Shown here one piece after another: positions 1-12,831 of a DNA stretch of 64,000 nucleotides (the first letter of the stretch is position 1; each line of letters starts with the position of its first letter). A program made the translations under genes and the position numbers. The stretch spans positions 2,945,501 to 3,009,500 of the forward strand of contig NZ_CP014143.1 in NCBI RefSeq assembly GCF_001750105.1. Reading direction: 5' to 3'. The notes under the pieces are model-generated. The model did no database searches, had not been told where the DNA came from, and was given only the letters and a program-made list of their open reading frames with translations. The DNA is from Microbulbifer aggregans (GTDB taxonomy: Bacteria > Pseudomonadota > Gammaproteobacteria > Pseudomonadales > Cellvibrionaceae).

Positions 1-126
1 AAAGGCGACAAGGGCTACCACGCAGCCAATATCAGTGTCGGCACGTCCGAAACTGCTGATGCCGGCGCTTCCGATGCCGAGCAGGCGGAATCGCGGCGGG
101 TGCGCGAAGCCGAGGCCCTGGACTGA
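1..126 (+). CDS. Cold-shock domain protein, C-terminal end (partial)
   Basis: The first base is already inside a reading frame that ends at TGA 124-126. The visible 41 residues begin KGDKGYHAANISV, which matches the last beta-strand of a CspA/CspD-type cold-shock domain (family consensus near GPKGxxAxNV). An acidic, Ala/Glu-rich tail follows and ends in ALD. The RNA-binding motifs RNP1 and RNP2 would lie outside the window, so they cannot be checked. In Pseudomonas a cspD gene lies next to icd, which supports the call. The gene converges on icd and shares the terminator at 295-328 with it. Confidence 0.6.
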   Translation, partial: KGDKGYHAANISVGTSETADAGASDAEQAESRRVREAEALD

Positions 127-294
127 CGCCGACACCATACCCTGATCGGGCGCCACTGCCCCGCTCACCCGGCCCTCTTCTAGCCGCTCGGCCCAGGGCA
201 CAGCTGCCTGCAGGCGAGTTGTGCCTGGAGAATGGAGGCCAATACCAATCTGGTTGTTAATGCGCTGTAGCAAGCTCAGCCAGGCGCCAGACAT

Positions 295-328
295 AAAAAA
301 AGGCCCCGCAATTGCGGGGCCTTTTTTG
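295..328. terminator. Bidirectional intrinsic terminator between cold-shock gene and icd
   Basis: An 8-bp perfect GC stem (GGCCCCGC / GCGGGGCC) with loop AATT is flanked by seven A on the left and six T on the right. It can therefore stop transcription from both convergent genes. Confidence 0.9.
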
Positions 329-364
329 TTGCTTCGGAGGGGGCAACCCCTCCGCTGCTGGTCG

Positions 365-1615
<1,251 letters not shown>

Positions 1616-1711
1616 ATTGCTTAAACTCCCAAAACTCTGTGACTTTTTAGGTCGGGTGTTGCTTACCCTTTTCCCCTGACCCTACGGGGGCGGGATGGAA
1701 AAAACGGCGGG

Positions 1712-1740
1712 ATTATAACAGCATCCACCCGTTTTTGTAG
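1712..1740 (-). promoter_or_regulatory. Candidate sigma70 promoter of icd
   Basis: Read on the minus strand there is a perfect TATAAT at 1717-1712. A weak -35 (CTACAA, 1740-1735) lies 17 bp upstream. It lies about 100 bp before the icd ATG. This is sequence evidence only. Confidence 0.45.
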
Positions 1741-1832
1741 TTGAATTACAATGCCTTAGCACCGGACGCCGCGTTAAATGCCGCCCGACACAAGCAATTT
1801 ATGACGATTGATGTCACAACTTGGAGCAGTAT

Positions 1833-2429
1833 TTGAGCAAGCTCATCCTCCTCAACAAGCCCTATGGCGTGTTAAGTCAATTTACGGACAACAATGGGAG
1901 GCCTACCCTCGCGGACCTCGTCGACGTCCCCGGGGTTTATCCAGCGGGGAGGCTCGACTTTGACTCGGAGGGCCTGCTCCTTCTCACGGATGACGGGCGC
2001 CTCCAGCACCAGATTAGCCATCCCCACAAAAAGCTGCCGAAAAGCTACTGGGTGCAAGTGGAGGGGCGGGTCACGGAAGAGGCGCTTGGCAAGCTGCGTC
2101 AGGGTGTGGTGCTCAAGGATGGCCTGACCGCGCCAGCCAAGGCGAGCAGGCTTCCATCTCCGTCCGTCTGGCCACGCACGCCACCCGTTCGCGAGCGAAA
2201 GAATATCCCCACTTCCTGGCTTCAGCTAACCATCACGGAAGGCCGCAACCGGCAGGTGCGCCGCATGTCTGCAGCTGTGGGGTTCCCTACCCTGCGGCTG
2301 ATACGGGTGGCCATTGGCAGCTGGCGCCTGGGGGAACTGAGACCGGGTGAATTCTCAGTCACCGAGGTTCATGCAGCCCCAGAGGCTGGCAGGAGGAGCA
2401 ACGTGCGGCGACGAACTCGCCACCGCTAA
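1833..2429 (+). CDS. rluE: 23S rRNA pseudouridine synthase RluE
   Basis: This protein belongs to the RsuA/RluE family, which makes one pseudouridine in 23S rRNA (U2457 in E. coli). The catalytic motif GRLDFDSEGLLLLT is near residues 39-52, with Asp42 as the likely nucleophile. The late motif EGRNRQVRRM is also typical. There is no N-terminal S4 domain, as expected for RluE. I place the start at TTG 1833 because GGAG at 1823-1826 is 6 nt upstream; an upstream in-frame TTG at 1821 overlaps that site. The gene is divergent from icd and heads rluE-mnmA-hflD-purB. The nudJ gene found between rluE and mnmA in E. coli is missing. The basic tail (RRSNVRRRTRHR) is an extension. Confidence 0.92.
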   Translation: MSKLILLNKPYGVLSQFTDNNGRPTLADLVDVPGVYPAGRLDFDSEGLLLLTDDGRLQHQISHPHKKLPKSYWVQVEGRVTEEALGKLRQGVVLKDGLTAPAKASRLPSPSVWPRTPPVRERKNIPTSWLQLTITEGRNRQVRRMSAAVGFPTLRLIRVAIGSWRLGELRPGEFSVTEVHAAPEAGRRSNVRRRTRHR

Positions 2430-2520
2430 CTAGGCTGAAAACTGGAATTTACGCCCCATCATGGCTGGATAGTTGGTACCGGACGGAATTCGCAGGTAAA
2501 ATTGCGCCCCATTTTTATAG

Positions 2521-3678
<1,158 letters not shown>

Positions 3679-3718
3679 AAAGCAATACGTGATATTGCTG
3701 AAAAGTTAAGGAGTGAAC

Positions 3719-5744
<2,026 letters not shown>

Positions 5745-5752
5745 TGTCTCCG

Positions 5753-5776
5753 GGCGGCGCCATCACTGGCGCCGCC
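5753..5776 (+). terminator. GC-rich hairpin after purB
   Basis: A perfect 9-bp stem (GGCGGCGCC / GGCGCCGCC) with a 6-nt loop begins 8 nt after the purB stop. There is no clear T-tract, so termination may be weak or factor-dependent. Confidence 0.45.
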
Positions 5777-5861
5777 AATTCCCGCCCTTTCCTACCGATG
5801 TCGTTAGTGCTTTACTGCAGGCATCGTTGGTTCCCGTCGATTTCCAGATGCCCCGAGCGGC

Positions 5862-7064
5862 ATGACGGCGACTCGTATCAATCCAGGCATATTGGCAGTC
5901 ACAGCAACCATGGATACAGCACTCACCCATCTGGGAGAAATGCCGGTCGAGGTCTTCCTGAAAGACTACTGGCAGAAGAAACCCCTGCTCATTCGCAACG
6001 CTTTCCCTGGCTTTGTATCCCCACTCTCCGGAGAGGAGCTGGCGGGTATGGCGCTGGAGGAAGCCATAGAGTCCCGGCTTGTACTGGAGCATGGTGAAGA
6101 TGGGCCCTGGGAGCTACGCCAGGGGCCTTTTACGGAGGAGGATTTCCTCGCCCTGCCACGATCTCACTGGACCTTGCTGGTACAGGCGGTCGATCAATGG
6201 GTGTCGGAGATCGCGGATCTCAAACGCCGCTTCCGCTTTCTTCCGGAGTGGCGACTCGATGATGTGATGATCAGCTACGCAGCGGACGGCGGAAGCGTCG
6301 GCCCCCATTTCGATTACTACGACGTCTTCCTGCTGCAGGCCGAAGGCAAAAGACTCTGGCACCAGGGGCCGAAAGCTACCGATTCCAGTCCCAGGCTCGA
6401 AGGCACCCCACTGAACATCCTCAAGGAGTTCGAGCCCGAGAACAGCTGGCTCCTTGAGCCCGGCGATATGCTCTACCTGCCGCCACAGTACAGCCACTGG
6501 GGTATCGCCGAAGGCCCCTGCACAACGATCTCCGTCGGTTTCCGCGCACCTTCGGCAAAGCATATTCTTGAGGATCTCGCTGCAGAGGTAGCCCTGCATC
6601 TCCCCGATCACTTGCGCTATACCGACGCAGGGCTGGAAAGAGCAGACAACCCCGCTGAGATCGATCCCGCCGCGGTGCGGCGCCTGCAAGAGCAGCTGCG
6701 AACCTTGCTGGAACAACCGCTGCAGATCGCACAGTGGTTTGGTGCGGTGATGACGGAAGCAAAGTATCCGGACATTGTGGCAATGGATGCGGGTGATGCG
6801 GCAGACTGGCGGGAGCAGTTGCTGCAAGGGGCTACGCTGATGCTCAACCCAGCCTCCCGTTGCGCCTTTTCGCGGGAACCCGGTACCCTTTTTGTTGATG
6901 GCGAGGCCCTGCCGGTTGATGAAGGTTTCGCCGTGCAGTTCTGTGCGGCACGAACGATCAGCGCCCAGGATCTGGACGATTACCCGGAGATTGCCCGCGA
7001 AAGTGGTTTGATCGACACGCTGGTGGCCCAGGGAACCCTGATTTACCCCCCGGAGGATTTCTGA
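5862..7064 (+). CDS. roxA: RoxA/YcfD-type ribosomal protein uL16 arginine hydroxylase
   Basis: This is a JmjC/cupin-4 2-oxoglutarate- and Fe(II)-dependent oxygenase. E. coli YcfD hydroxylates an arginine of ribosomal protein L16. The iron triad is visible as His149 and Asp151 (GPHFDYYDVF) and His212 (QYSHWG). The block YWQKKPLLIRNAFPGF near 36-51 is typical of the family. The 400-aa length matches the dimeric bacterial form with a winged-helix C-terminus. ATG 5862 is used; ATG 5910 is an alternative that would drop a poorly conserved 16-residue leader. The gene ends 1 nt before the next start, so it forms an operon with the GNAT gene. Confidence 0.9.
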   Translation: MTATRINPGILAVTATMDTALTHLGEMPVEVFLKDYWQKKPLLIRNAFPGFVSPLSGEELAGMALEEAIESRLVLEHGEDGPWELRQGPFTEEDFLALPRSHWTLLVQAVDQWVSEIADLKRRFRFLPEWRLDDVMISYAADGGSVGPHFDYYDVFLLQAEGKRLWHQGPKATDSSPRLEGTPLNILKEFEPENSWLLEPGDMLYLPPQYSHWGIAEGPCTTISVGFRAPSAKHILEDLAAEVALHLPDHLRYTDAGLERADNPAEIDPAAVRRLQEQLRTLLEQPLQIAQWFGAVMTEAKYPDIVAMDAGDAADWREQLLQGATLMLNPASRCAFSREPGTLFVDGEALPVDEGFAVQFCAARTISAQDLDDYPEIARESGLIDTLVAQGTLIYPPEDF

Positions 7065-7065
7065 G

Positions 7066-7491
7066 ATGGCGGAGTTCGAAATTGCGGTGGCGGACTGGGA
7101 TCGGGACCTGGATGCCATTCGCATGGTTCGAGAGACCGTATTTATCCGCGAGCAGAAGGTCGACCCCGCGATCGAGTGGGATGATCAGGAGACGAGTGCA
7201 GCTCACTTTCTCGTGCGGCTCGAAGGTGAGCCGGTCGCCACTGGCCGTCTTACCAGCAAAGGAAAAATAGGCCGCATGGCTGTGCTACCCGCCTTTCGGG
7301 GTAGGGGTCTCGGGCTGCGCCTGCTGGAAGCAATTTGCAACTATGCGCGAAGCCGGGGGCTGCACCATGTGTTCCTCCACGCCCAGTGTCATGCACAGGA
7401 CTTCTACGCCAAATCCGGTTTTCAGCCCGTCGGCGGAGAGTTCGAGGAAGCAGACATTCCTCATATCAAAATGGAGCGAAGCTTTGATTGA
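7066..7491 (+). CDS. GNAT family N-acetyltransferase (ElaA/YjcF-like)
   Basis: This 141-aa protein has a single GNAT domain. The acetyl-CoA loop is GRMAVLPAFRGRGLGLRLL (Q/RxxGxG/A type), with the strand VFLHAQCHAQDFYAKSGFQPVG after it. The N-terminal VRETVFIREQKVDPAIEWDD is characteristic of the ElaA/YjcF subgroup, whose substrates are mostly unknown. CGGAGGA at 7051-7057 is an excellent ribosome site inside the end of roxA. Its stop overlaps the start of the next gene. Confidence 0.88.
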   Translation: MAEFEIAVADWDRDLDAIRMVRETVFIREQKVDPAIEWDDQETSAAHFLVRLEGEPVATGRLTSKGKIGRMAVLPAFRGRGLGLRLLEAICNYARSRGLHHVFLHAQCHAQDFYAKSGFQPVGGEFEEADIPHIKMERSFD

Positions 7492-8005
7492 GAGCGGGCA
7501 CGAGACTGGTTTTACCACAGCGGAAGATCCAGAGCGCATTGCGCTACAGGATGCCGAGGCGTTCGCACTGGCACTGATCGATCTATGCCGGAATTCCCGG
7601 CGCGAAGTCTGCCTGTTCTCGAATCATCTGGAGAGGGAGCTCTATCACCGGGAAGATGTTGTAGAGGCACTGTCCGCATTCGCCCGACGTAGCCCCTATG
7701 CCCGTGTGCGCATTCTCATCCGCGACAGCGACCCCATGTTGCAGCGCCATCACAGGCTGTTGGCACTGCTACAACGCCTGCCTTCGCGGATTGAGCTGAA
7801 GAAACTCCAGCCAACGGTGGATACGCCAGACACCGAGTTTGTTGTCGGCGATGATGCGAGATCCCTGTTGCGGGAAGATCGGGAGCAATGGCTTGGCGTT
7901 TACTGTCCTGCTGATCGGGTGCGCTGCCAGCGATTGCGGGAAGCATTCGAGCAAGACTGGCCCCTCGCAGTGCGAGACGCCAGCCTGCGTCAACTGGTTG
8001 TCTGA
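7484..8005 (+). CDS. Conserved protein of unknown function, PLD-like fold suspected
   Basis: I do not recognise a characterised family. The 173-aa frame has the pattern REVCLFSNHLERELYHREDVVEALSAFARRS followed by VRILIRDSDPMLQRHHRLLALLQRLPSRIEL. This resembles one half of a phospholipase D-like fold but lacks a full HxKxxxxD motif, so an enzyme activity is not supported. I start it at TTG 7484, 7 nt after GGAG (7473-7476), overlapping the GNAT stop by 8 nt. Such overlap suggests translational coupling with the acetyltransferase. It converges on glcB with only 3 nt between the two stop codons and no visible terminator. Confidence 0.7.
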   Translation: MIESGHETGFTTAEDPERIALQDAEAFALALIDLCRNSRREVCLFSNHLERELYHREDVVEALSAFARRSPYARVRILIRDSDPMLQRHHRLLALLQRLPSRIELKKLQPTVDTPDTEFVVGDDARSLLREDREQWLGVYCPADRVRCQRLREAFEQDWPLAVRDASLRQLVV

Positions 8006-8008
8006 GAC

Positions 8009-10186
8009 TCAACCTGCCTGCCTGGCCTTGAATTCCCGCCGGCGACGGTGGAGAACCGGTTCCGTATAGCCGTTGGGCTGTACTGTTCCCTCGAAGACCA
8101 ACTCACAAGCGGCCTGAAAAGCGATGCTGTCATCGAAATTGGCTGACATATCGCGGTATGACGAATCGCCGGCATTCTGACGATCTACCACTGCGGCCAT
8201 ACGTTGCATGGTTTCCATCACCTGTTCACGGGAGACGATGCCGTGCTGGAGCCAGTTGGCGATGTGCTGTGACGAAATCCGCAGTGTGGCTCTGTCCTCC
8301 ATCAAGCCGACATCGTTGATATCCGGCACTTTAGAGCAACCAACGCCCTGCTCCACCCAGCGCACTACGTAACCGAGGATTCCCTGAGCATTGTTGTCCA
8401 GTTCCCGCTGGATCTCTTCGGCCGTCCACTCGGGCTTATCGGCTACCGGGATCGTCAGGATGTCATCCAGTTGCGCCGGCTCACGCTTGGCCAATTCTTG
8501 CTGACGCTCGGACACATTCACCTGGTGATAATGCAGTGCGTGCAAGGTTGCGGCAGTCGGTGACGGCACCCAGGCCGTGTTGGCGCCGGACTGCGGGTGG
8601 CCGATCTTTGCCTCCATCATGTCGGCCATCCGGTCCGGCATAGGCCACATGCCCTTGCCGATCTGCGCCCGGCCCTGGAGGCCTGAGGCCAGGCCCACAT
8701 CCACGTTCCAGTCCTCATAGGCACTGATCCAGGCAGACTGTTTCATCTCGCCCTTGCGAATCATCGGTCCCGCCAGCATGGAAGTGTGGATCTCATCACC
8801 CGTGCGATCGAGGAATCCGGTATTGATGAATACAACCCGCTCTTTTGCCGCCGCTATACAGCCCTTGAGGTTTACCGTGGTGCGACGCTCCTCGTCCATG
8901 ATGCCCATCTTAAGGGTATTGCGGTCGATCCCCAGCGCATCCTCGATGCAATCGAACAGGGTGTTCGCAAATGCAACCTCCTCCGGGCCGTGCATCTTCG
9001 GTTTCACGATATAGACGCTGCCGCGACGGGAATTACTGGTCGGACCATTTCCACGTAAATCATGCAGGGCAATCAGGCTGGTGATCATGCCGTCAAGAAT
9101 GCCTTCTGGGACTTCGTTACCCTCGGCATCCAGGATCGCCTCATTGGTCATCAGGTGGCCAACATTGCGGACAAACATCAGGCTTCGCCCCGGAAGCGTC
9201 AGGGGTTCGCCGTCGCGATCGGTATAGGTCCGATCGGGATTCAGTTTGCGAACCTGGGTTTTACCCCCCTTCTCAATGGCCTCCTCAAGATCGCCCTTCA
9301 TCAGGCCAAGCCAGTTGCGGTAAACCAGGACCTTGTCCTCCGCATCCACCGCGGCTACGGAGTCTTCACAATCCATGATGGTGGTCAGGGCGGCCTCCAT
9401 CAGGATGTCCTTGATGCCGGCACTGTCGGTCTTGCCGATGGGACTTTCGCGGTCAATCTGGATCTCGAAGCGCAGACCATTACTCTGCAGCAGAATCGCT
9501 TCCGGATTGCAGTTATCACCACGGAAACCGAGGAACTGTCCACGGCTTTTCAGGGTGGCAATCTTGCCGTTAGATAATTGCACCTCCACCAGATGGCCAT
9601 TGACCCGGTATTCCACCGCATCAGCATGACTACCCTGAGTCAGGGGCGCCGCCTGATCGAGGAATTCGCGCCCAAAGGCAATCACCTTGACTCCACGGGC
9701 CGGGTTGTAGCCGGCACCCTTTTCAGCGCCGCCCTCTTCGCTAATCACATCGGTACCATAGAGGGCATCGTAAAGACTGCCCCAGCGGGCATTGGCCGCG
9801 TTCAGTGCATAGCGGGCATTCATGACCGGAACCACCAGCTGGGGACCAGCCATGGTGGCGACTTCCTCATCAACGTTTTCTGTGGTCACTTTGAAGTCAG
9901 CCGGTTCGTCGAGCAGATAGCCAATCTCTTGTAGAAAGGACTTATAGCGGTCAAGATCCCGGAAAACGCCCGGATTCTCCCGGTGCCACTGGTCGATATG
10001 GGCTTGAATCTGGTCCCGCTTTTCAAGCAGCTGGCGGTTGATGGGGGCCAGTTCAGTGATGATCTTCTCCAGTTCGGCCCAGAAATGCTCGGCGTTCACA
10101 CCGGTACCGGGGATGATCTCCTCGTTGACCAGTTCCTGCAGTACCTTCGCCACCTGCAGTTTTCCGATTTGGACTCGCTCCGTCAT
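8009..10186 (-). CDS. glcB: Malate synthase G
   Basis: GlcB condenses glyoxylate with acetyl-CoA to give malate, the second step of the glyoxylate shunt. The 725-aa length is typical of the monomeric G isoform (about 720), not the shorter A isoform. Visible motifs include [18 protein letters not shown] (magnesium-binding region), [26 protein letters not shown], and [28 protein letters not shown]. The best start is ATG 10186 with AAGAGG 7 nt upstream; an in-frame TTG two codons earlier sits on the ribosome site. It is separated from isocitrate lyase by a peptidase and a LysR gene rather than being in an aceBA operon. Confidence 0.97.
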   Translation of the reverse strand: MTERVQIGKLQVAKVLQELVNEEIIPGTGVNAEHFWAELEKIITELAPINRQLLEKRDQIQAHIDQWHRENPGVFRDLDRYKSFLQEIGYLLDEPADFKVTTENVDEEVATMAGPQLVVPVMNARYALNAANARWGSLYDALYGTDVISEEGGAEKGAGYNPARGVKVIAFGREFLDQAAPLTQGSHADAVEYRVNGHLVEVQLSNGKIATLKSRGQFLGFRGDNCNPEAILLQSNGLRFEIQIDRESPIGKTDSAGIKDILMEAALTTIMDCEDSVAAVDAEDKVLVYRNWLGLMKGDLEEAIEKGGKTQVRKLNPDRTYTDRDGEPLTLPGRSLMFVRNVGHLMTNEAILDAEGNEVPEGILDGMITSLIALHDLRGNGPTSNSRRGSVYIVKPKMHGPEEVAFANTLFDCIEDALGIDRNTLKMGIMDEERRTTVNLKGCIAAAKERVVFINTGFLDRTGDEIHTSMLAGPMIRKGEMKQSAWISAYEDWNVDVGLASGLQGRAQIGKGMWPMPDRMADMMEAKIGHPQSGANTAWVPSPTAATLHALHYHQVNVSERQQELAKREPAQLDDILTIPVADKPEWTAEEIQRELDNNAQGILGYVVRWVEQGVGCSKVPDINDVGLMEDRATLRISSQHIANWLQHGIVSREQVMETMQRMAAVVDRQNAGDSSYRDMSANFDDSIAFQAACELVFEGTVQPNGYTEPVLHRRRREFKARQAG

Positions 10187-10545
10187 ATCCAAGCCTCTTG
10201 CTGAATAGGTTATCGATATTTCATTCCCGGGATTTTAAACAGTCGCCAGAGCATAACACCAATTTATAGGCGCAATTCCCGCCATTCACTTGAGCAATAT
10301 TGACTTATTTCGACATGTAGGCGCGCAAAAAATTTGGCCGCTTCTCCCGCATTCCGCGCGATCTATCGAATTTGCATCACCGGCTAGCCACGCTCCAGCC
10401 GTATGCTAGCTTGGATGCCGGGCCCTGCTGAGGTACCGAAGTGGCGGTTATGGCAGAGGGGTTGCTGGGGCCTCGAGACGCGGTATTCCCGGTGTGCAAG
10501 GACGGGAATGAACCGCTTAATAATAAGCAATCAAAAGGCATCCCA
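10187..10545. other. Divergent intergenic region glcB / cyanophycinase-like gene
   Basis: This 359-bp non-coding stretch must hold promoters for both flanking genes. It is locally AT-rich near 10205-10330. I see no convincing operator or riboswitch. Two copies of GCTAGC, about 30 bp apart around 10382-10412, are the only small repeat noted. Confidence 0.5.
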
Positions 10546-11664
10546 ATGAAACTCACCAAGTCGCGTTTAATGACGGCCCTCACGGCCGCACTACTGGCAA
10601 CCCAGGTTACTGCCAAGCCGCCCGAGGGTGGCGGAGGCAATGGTAATGGTGGTGGCGGAGGCGGAAATGGCGGCGGCAGCAGCTACGAGTACTATCAGGC
10701 CTGCGGCACAGCCACCAATAGTGTCAGTACCGCTCAGGCTTCGCTCCTTATCGGTGGCGCCGAGGCCAACGCCAATGGTGAAGAAGCGGCTACCCAGTGG
10801 CTGGTGAGCCACGCCCCCGGGGGAGACTACCTGGTGCTGCGTACTGGCGGCACCGGTGGGCAGGCGGACTGGATGTGCAGCACCTTCGGATCGGAGCTGG
10901 GCTCGGCCGCAGAGCTCTCTGTTGATGGCACTAGCGCAGCCAGTGACCCTGTAGTTATCTCCTATATCCAAAATGCCGAAATCATTTTTATCGCCGGCGG
11001 TGACCAGAATGAGTACGAGGACTTCTGGAAAAACACCCCAGTGGAAGACGCACTCAACGATCACCTGAATGTAAAGCGAGCACCAATTGCCGGAACCAGC
11101 GCCGGACTCGCGATCCTCGGCCAATCCTACTATGCGCCGGCCAATCTCGGTGTGCTATCTCGTGAGATTCTCGACGATCCCTACCATTCAAATACTCAGG
11201 ATATTAACCATGGCGATTTTCTCCTCCATCCCCAGCTGGACGACGTGATCACAGACAGTCATCTGGATCGAGTCAGCGGTAAAGGCCGAAGTTCTGAGAC
11301 CCGTCATGGCCGCACCTTCGGCTTCCTCGCCCGAAGCGCTCAGGACCGCGGCACTCTAAACGCGCGGGCAATCGGCCTGGAAGAAGCCACATTGCTGGCC
11401 ATCGACGCCAGCGGTGTGGCGACCGTATACGGAGAAGGTGCAGCCTATTTCATGCGCCCAATCAGTTTCCCCGAGCAGATCACTGCCGGCGCACCCCTCA
11501 TCTGGGATAACGGTGGTCAAGCTGTATCCGTTTACAAGATTCAGGGCGACAATAACGGGAATGGAAACTTTGACCTCGGTGCCTGGAGCGGCTCCGGCGG
11601 GAGCAGCAGCAACTGGTATACAACTTCCGGGTACGACGGATTAAATTGCCAGACCGGTTGCTGA
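10546..11664 (+). CDS. Secreted cyanophycinase-like S51 peptidase
   Basis: This 372-aa protein starts with a basic, hydrophobic signal peptide (1-23, cleavage near VTA-KP). A Gly/Asn linker (28-45) follows, then an S51 peptidase domain. Visible motifs are FIAGGDQNEYEDF (148-160), the nucleophile elbow IAGTSAGLAIL with Ser185, and DSHLDRVSGKGRSSETRHGR (237-256), the counterpart of the DxHxxxRxRxxRL region of cyanophycinases. Family members cleave cyanophycin (multi-L-arginyl-poly-Asp) to beta-Asp-Arg; secreted forms (CphE type) let bacteria feed on it. The mature protein has several cysteines, including a C-terminal NCQTGC. The start has AAAGG about 8 nt upstream. Substrate is inferred from family only. 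Confidence 0.8.
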   Translation: MKLTKSRLMTALTAALLATQVTAKPPEGGGGNGNGGGGGGNGGGSSYEYYQACGTATNSVSTAQASLLIGGAEANANGEEAATQWLVSHAPGGDYLVLRTGGTGGQADWMCSTFGSELGSAAELSVDGTSAASDPVVISYIQNAEIIFIAGGDQNEYEDFWKNTPVEDALNDHLNVKRAPIAGTSAGLAILGQSYYAPANLGVLSREILDDPYHSNTQDINHGDFLLHPQLDDVITDSHLDRVSGKGRSSETRHGRTFGFLARSAQDRGTLNARAIGLEEATLLAIDASGVATVYGEGAAYFMRPISFPEQITAGAPLIWDNGGQAVSVYKIQGDNNGNGNFDLGAWSGSGGSSSNWYTTSGYDGLNCQTGC

Positions 11665-11705
11665 TCAGCCACATCGCGAGCGCGATTGCGTCCAACCGGA
11701 AACAG

Positions 11706-11733
11706 GCGGGGCCGTTTCATCTGGCCCCGCTTT
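11706..11733 (+). terminator. Intrinsic terminator after cyanophycinase-like gene
   Basis: An 8-bp perfect stem GCGGGGCC / GGCCCCGC with a 9-nt loop is followed by TTT. It lies 42 nt after the stop and ahead of the convergent LysR gene. Confidence 0.75.
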
Positions 11734-11786
11734 CGTGCCTCGGCAGTTCTGACCCTTAAGGGTCAACCTGAGCTGACCGCCCTCAA

Positions 11787-12722
11787 TCAAAGCTGGCGCC
11801 CGATATCCAGGATCAGCCGGCGCAACCAGCGGTGAGGCGCGCTCTGCTGGAGTAACGGGCTCCACGCCATCTTCAGTTCCAGCGGTGGAATTTCCAATGG
11901 TGGGTCGCGCCGTACGATGCGGGCATTGCCCTCGGCCAGCTGAGCCAGGCGTGTCGGCACAGTGACGATCAGGTCGCTCTGCTCTGCTAACAGCATGGCC
12001 ACCTGATAGTGACGGGTAAAAACCGAGATATCGCGCTTTTCGCCCAGCCTACCAATTGCTTCATCGACCCACCCCAGGCGCTGCACGTCCTCAGGATTTA
12101 CGCCCACGCCGACGCCCATGCCCGTTTTGCTGACCCAGATGTGCTGAGCACGCAAATAGCTGGTGAGACTGTAGTCATTGAGAATTGGGTTATCTGCGCG
12201 CATTACACAGGAAAAGCTGTCCCGCCACACGGTTGCCTGATGGAAGCTCTGCGGCATGCTGTCAAAGCGGTTGATCACCATATCCACTTTGCCCTGCTCC
12301 ACATCGACGAAGCTGACATCGCTGGGGGTCATAATGTCGAGACTAATCCCCGGTGCCTGCTCCCGCAGCTGTTTCAGCAGGGCCGGGATCAGGGTCGATT
12401 CCGCATAGTCACTGGCCATGATGCGGAAAGTGCGGCGGGTTTCTGCAGGCTTGAAGTCCCGGTTTGGCTGGATCACTCGATCGATCGAAGCCAGGGCCTC
12501 GCGCACCATCGGCTGCAGTTCCATAGCGCGCTCCGTGGGCATCATGCCCTCACGGGTGCGCACCAGCAGGGGGTCATCAAACAGCTCTCGGAGGCGCTTG
12601 AGCCCGTTGCTCATGGCGGGCTGGGATAACCCCAGATAGTTAGCGGCCCGGGTCACGTTGCGCTCACGGAGAAGCACATCCAGGTAGACAAGGAGGTTGA
12701 GGTCGGCTCTTTCCAGATTCAT
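11787..12722 (-). CDS. LysR-family regulator, divergent from isocitrate lyase
   Basis: The N-terminal winged helix (residues 1-65: NLLVYLDVLLRERNVTRAANYLGLSQPAMSNGLKRLRELF) and the substrate-binding domain from about 95 are typical of LysR-type regulators. The 311-aa length fits. The gene is transcribed away from aceA across a 109-bp gap containing TGGCA/TGCCA repeats, so a role in glyoxylate-shunt control is likely but inferred. The TTG/ATG ambiguity does not arise: ATG 12722 begins MNLERADLNLL, the common LTTR start. The effector is unknown. Confidence 0.88.
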   Translation of the reverse strand: MNLERADLNLLVYLDVLLRERNVTRAANYLGLSQPAMSNGLKRLRELFDDPLLVRTREGMMPTERAMELQPMVREALASIDRVIQPNRDFKPAETRRTFRIMASDYAESTLIPALLKQLREQAPGISLDIMTPSDVSFVDVEQGKVDMVINRFDSMPQSFHQATVWRDSFSCVMRADNPILNDYSLTSYLRAQHIWVSKTGMGVGVGVNPEDVQRLGWVDEAIGRLGEKRDISVFTRHYQVAMLLAEQSDLIVTVPTRLAQLAEGNARIVRRDPPLEIPPLELKMAWSPLLQQSAPHRWLRRLILDIGRQL

Positions 12723-12753
12723 GGCTTATTCGTCGAACTGATAGTGAAAATAA

Positions 12754-12786
12754 TGGCAATAAATTAGCCAAATTATGCCACTGGCA
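12754..12786. promoter_or_regulatory. Candidate operator between LysR gene and aceA
   Basis: The pentamer TGGCA occurs at 12754-12758 and 12782-12786, with its complement TGCCA at 12776-12780. This gives one wide dyad (12754-12780, AT-rich inside) and one tight palindrome TGCCA-C-TGGCA (12776-12786). The placement between two divergent genes is where a LysR protein usually binds. Confidence 0.45.
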
Positions 12787-12831
12787 CTAGGATACTCAAC
12801 ACATAAATGCAGTCACTTCGAGGAATAAGCC

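Noticed and set aside
10618-10680. Gly/Asn-rich stretch as a tandem repeat or mobile element
   Set aside because: It is in frame in the peptidase gene and simply encodes a flexible linker after the signal peptide.
12776-12796. Sigma54 promoter upstream of aceA based on TGGCAC
   Set aside because: The matching -12 TTGC element is not present at the required spacing.
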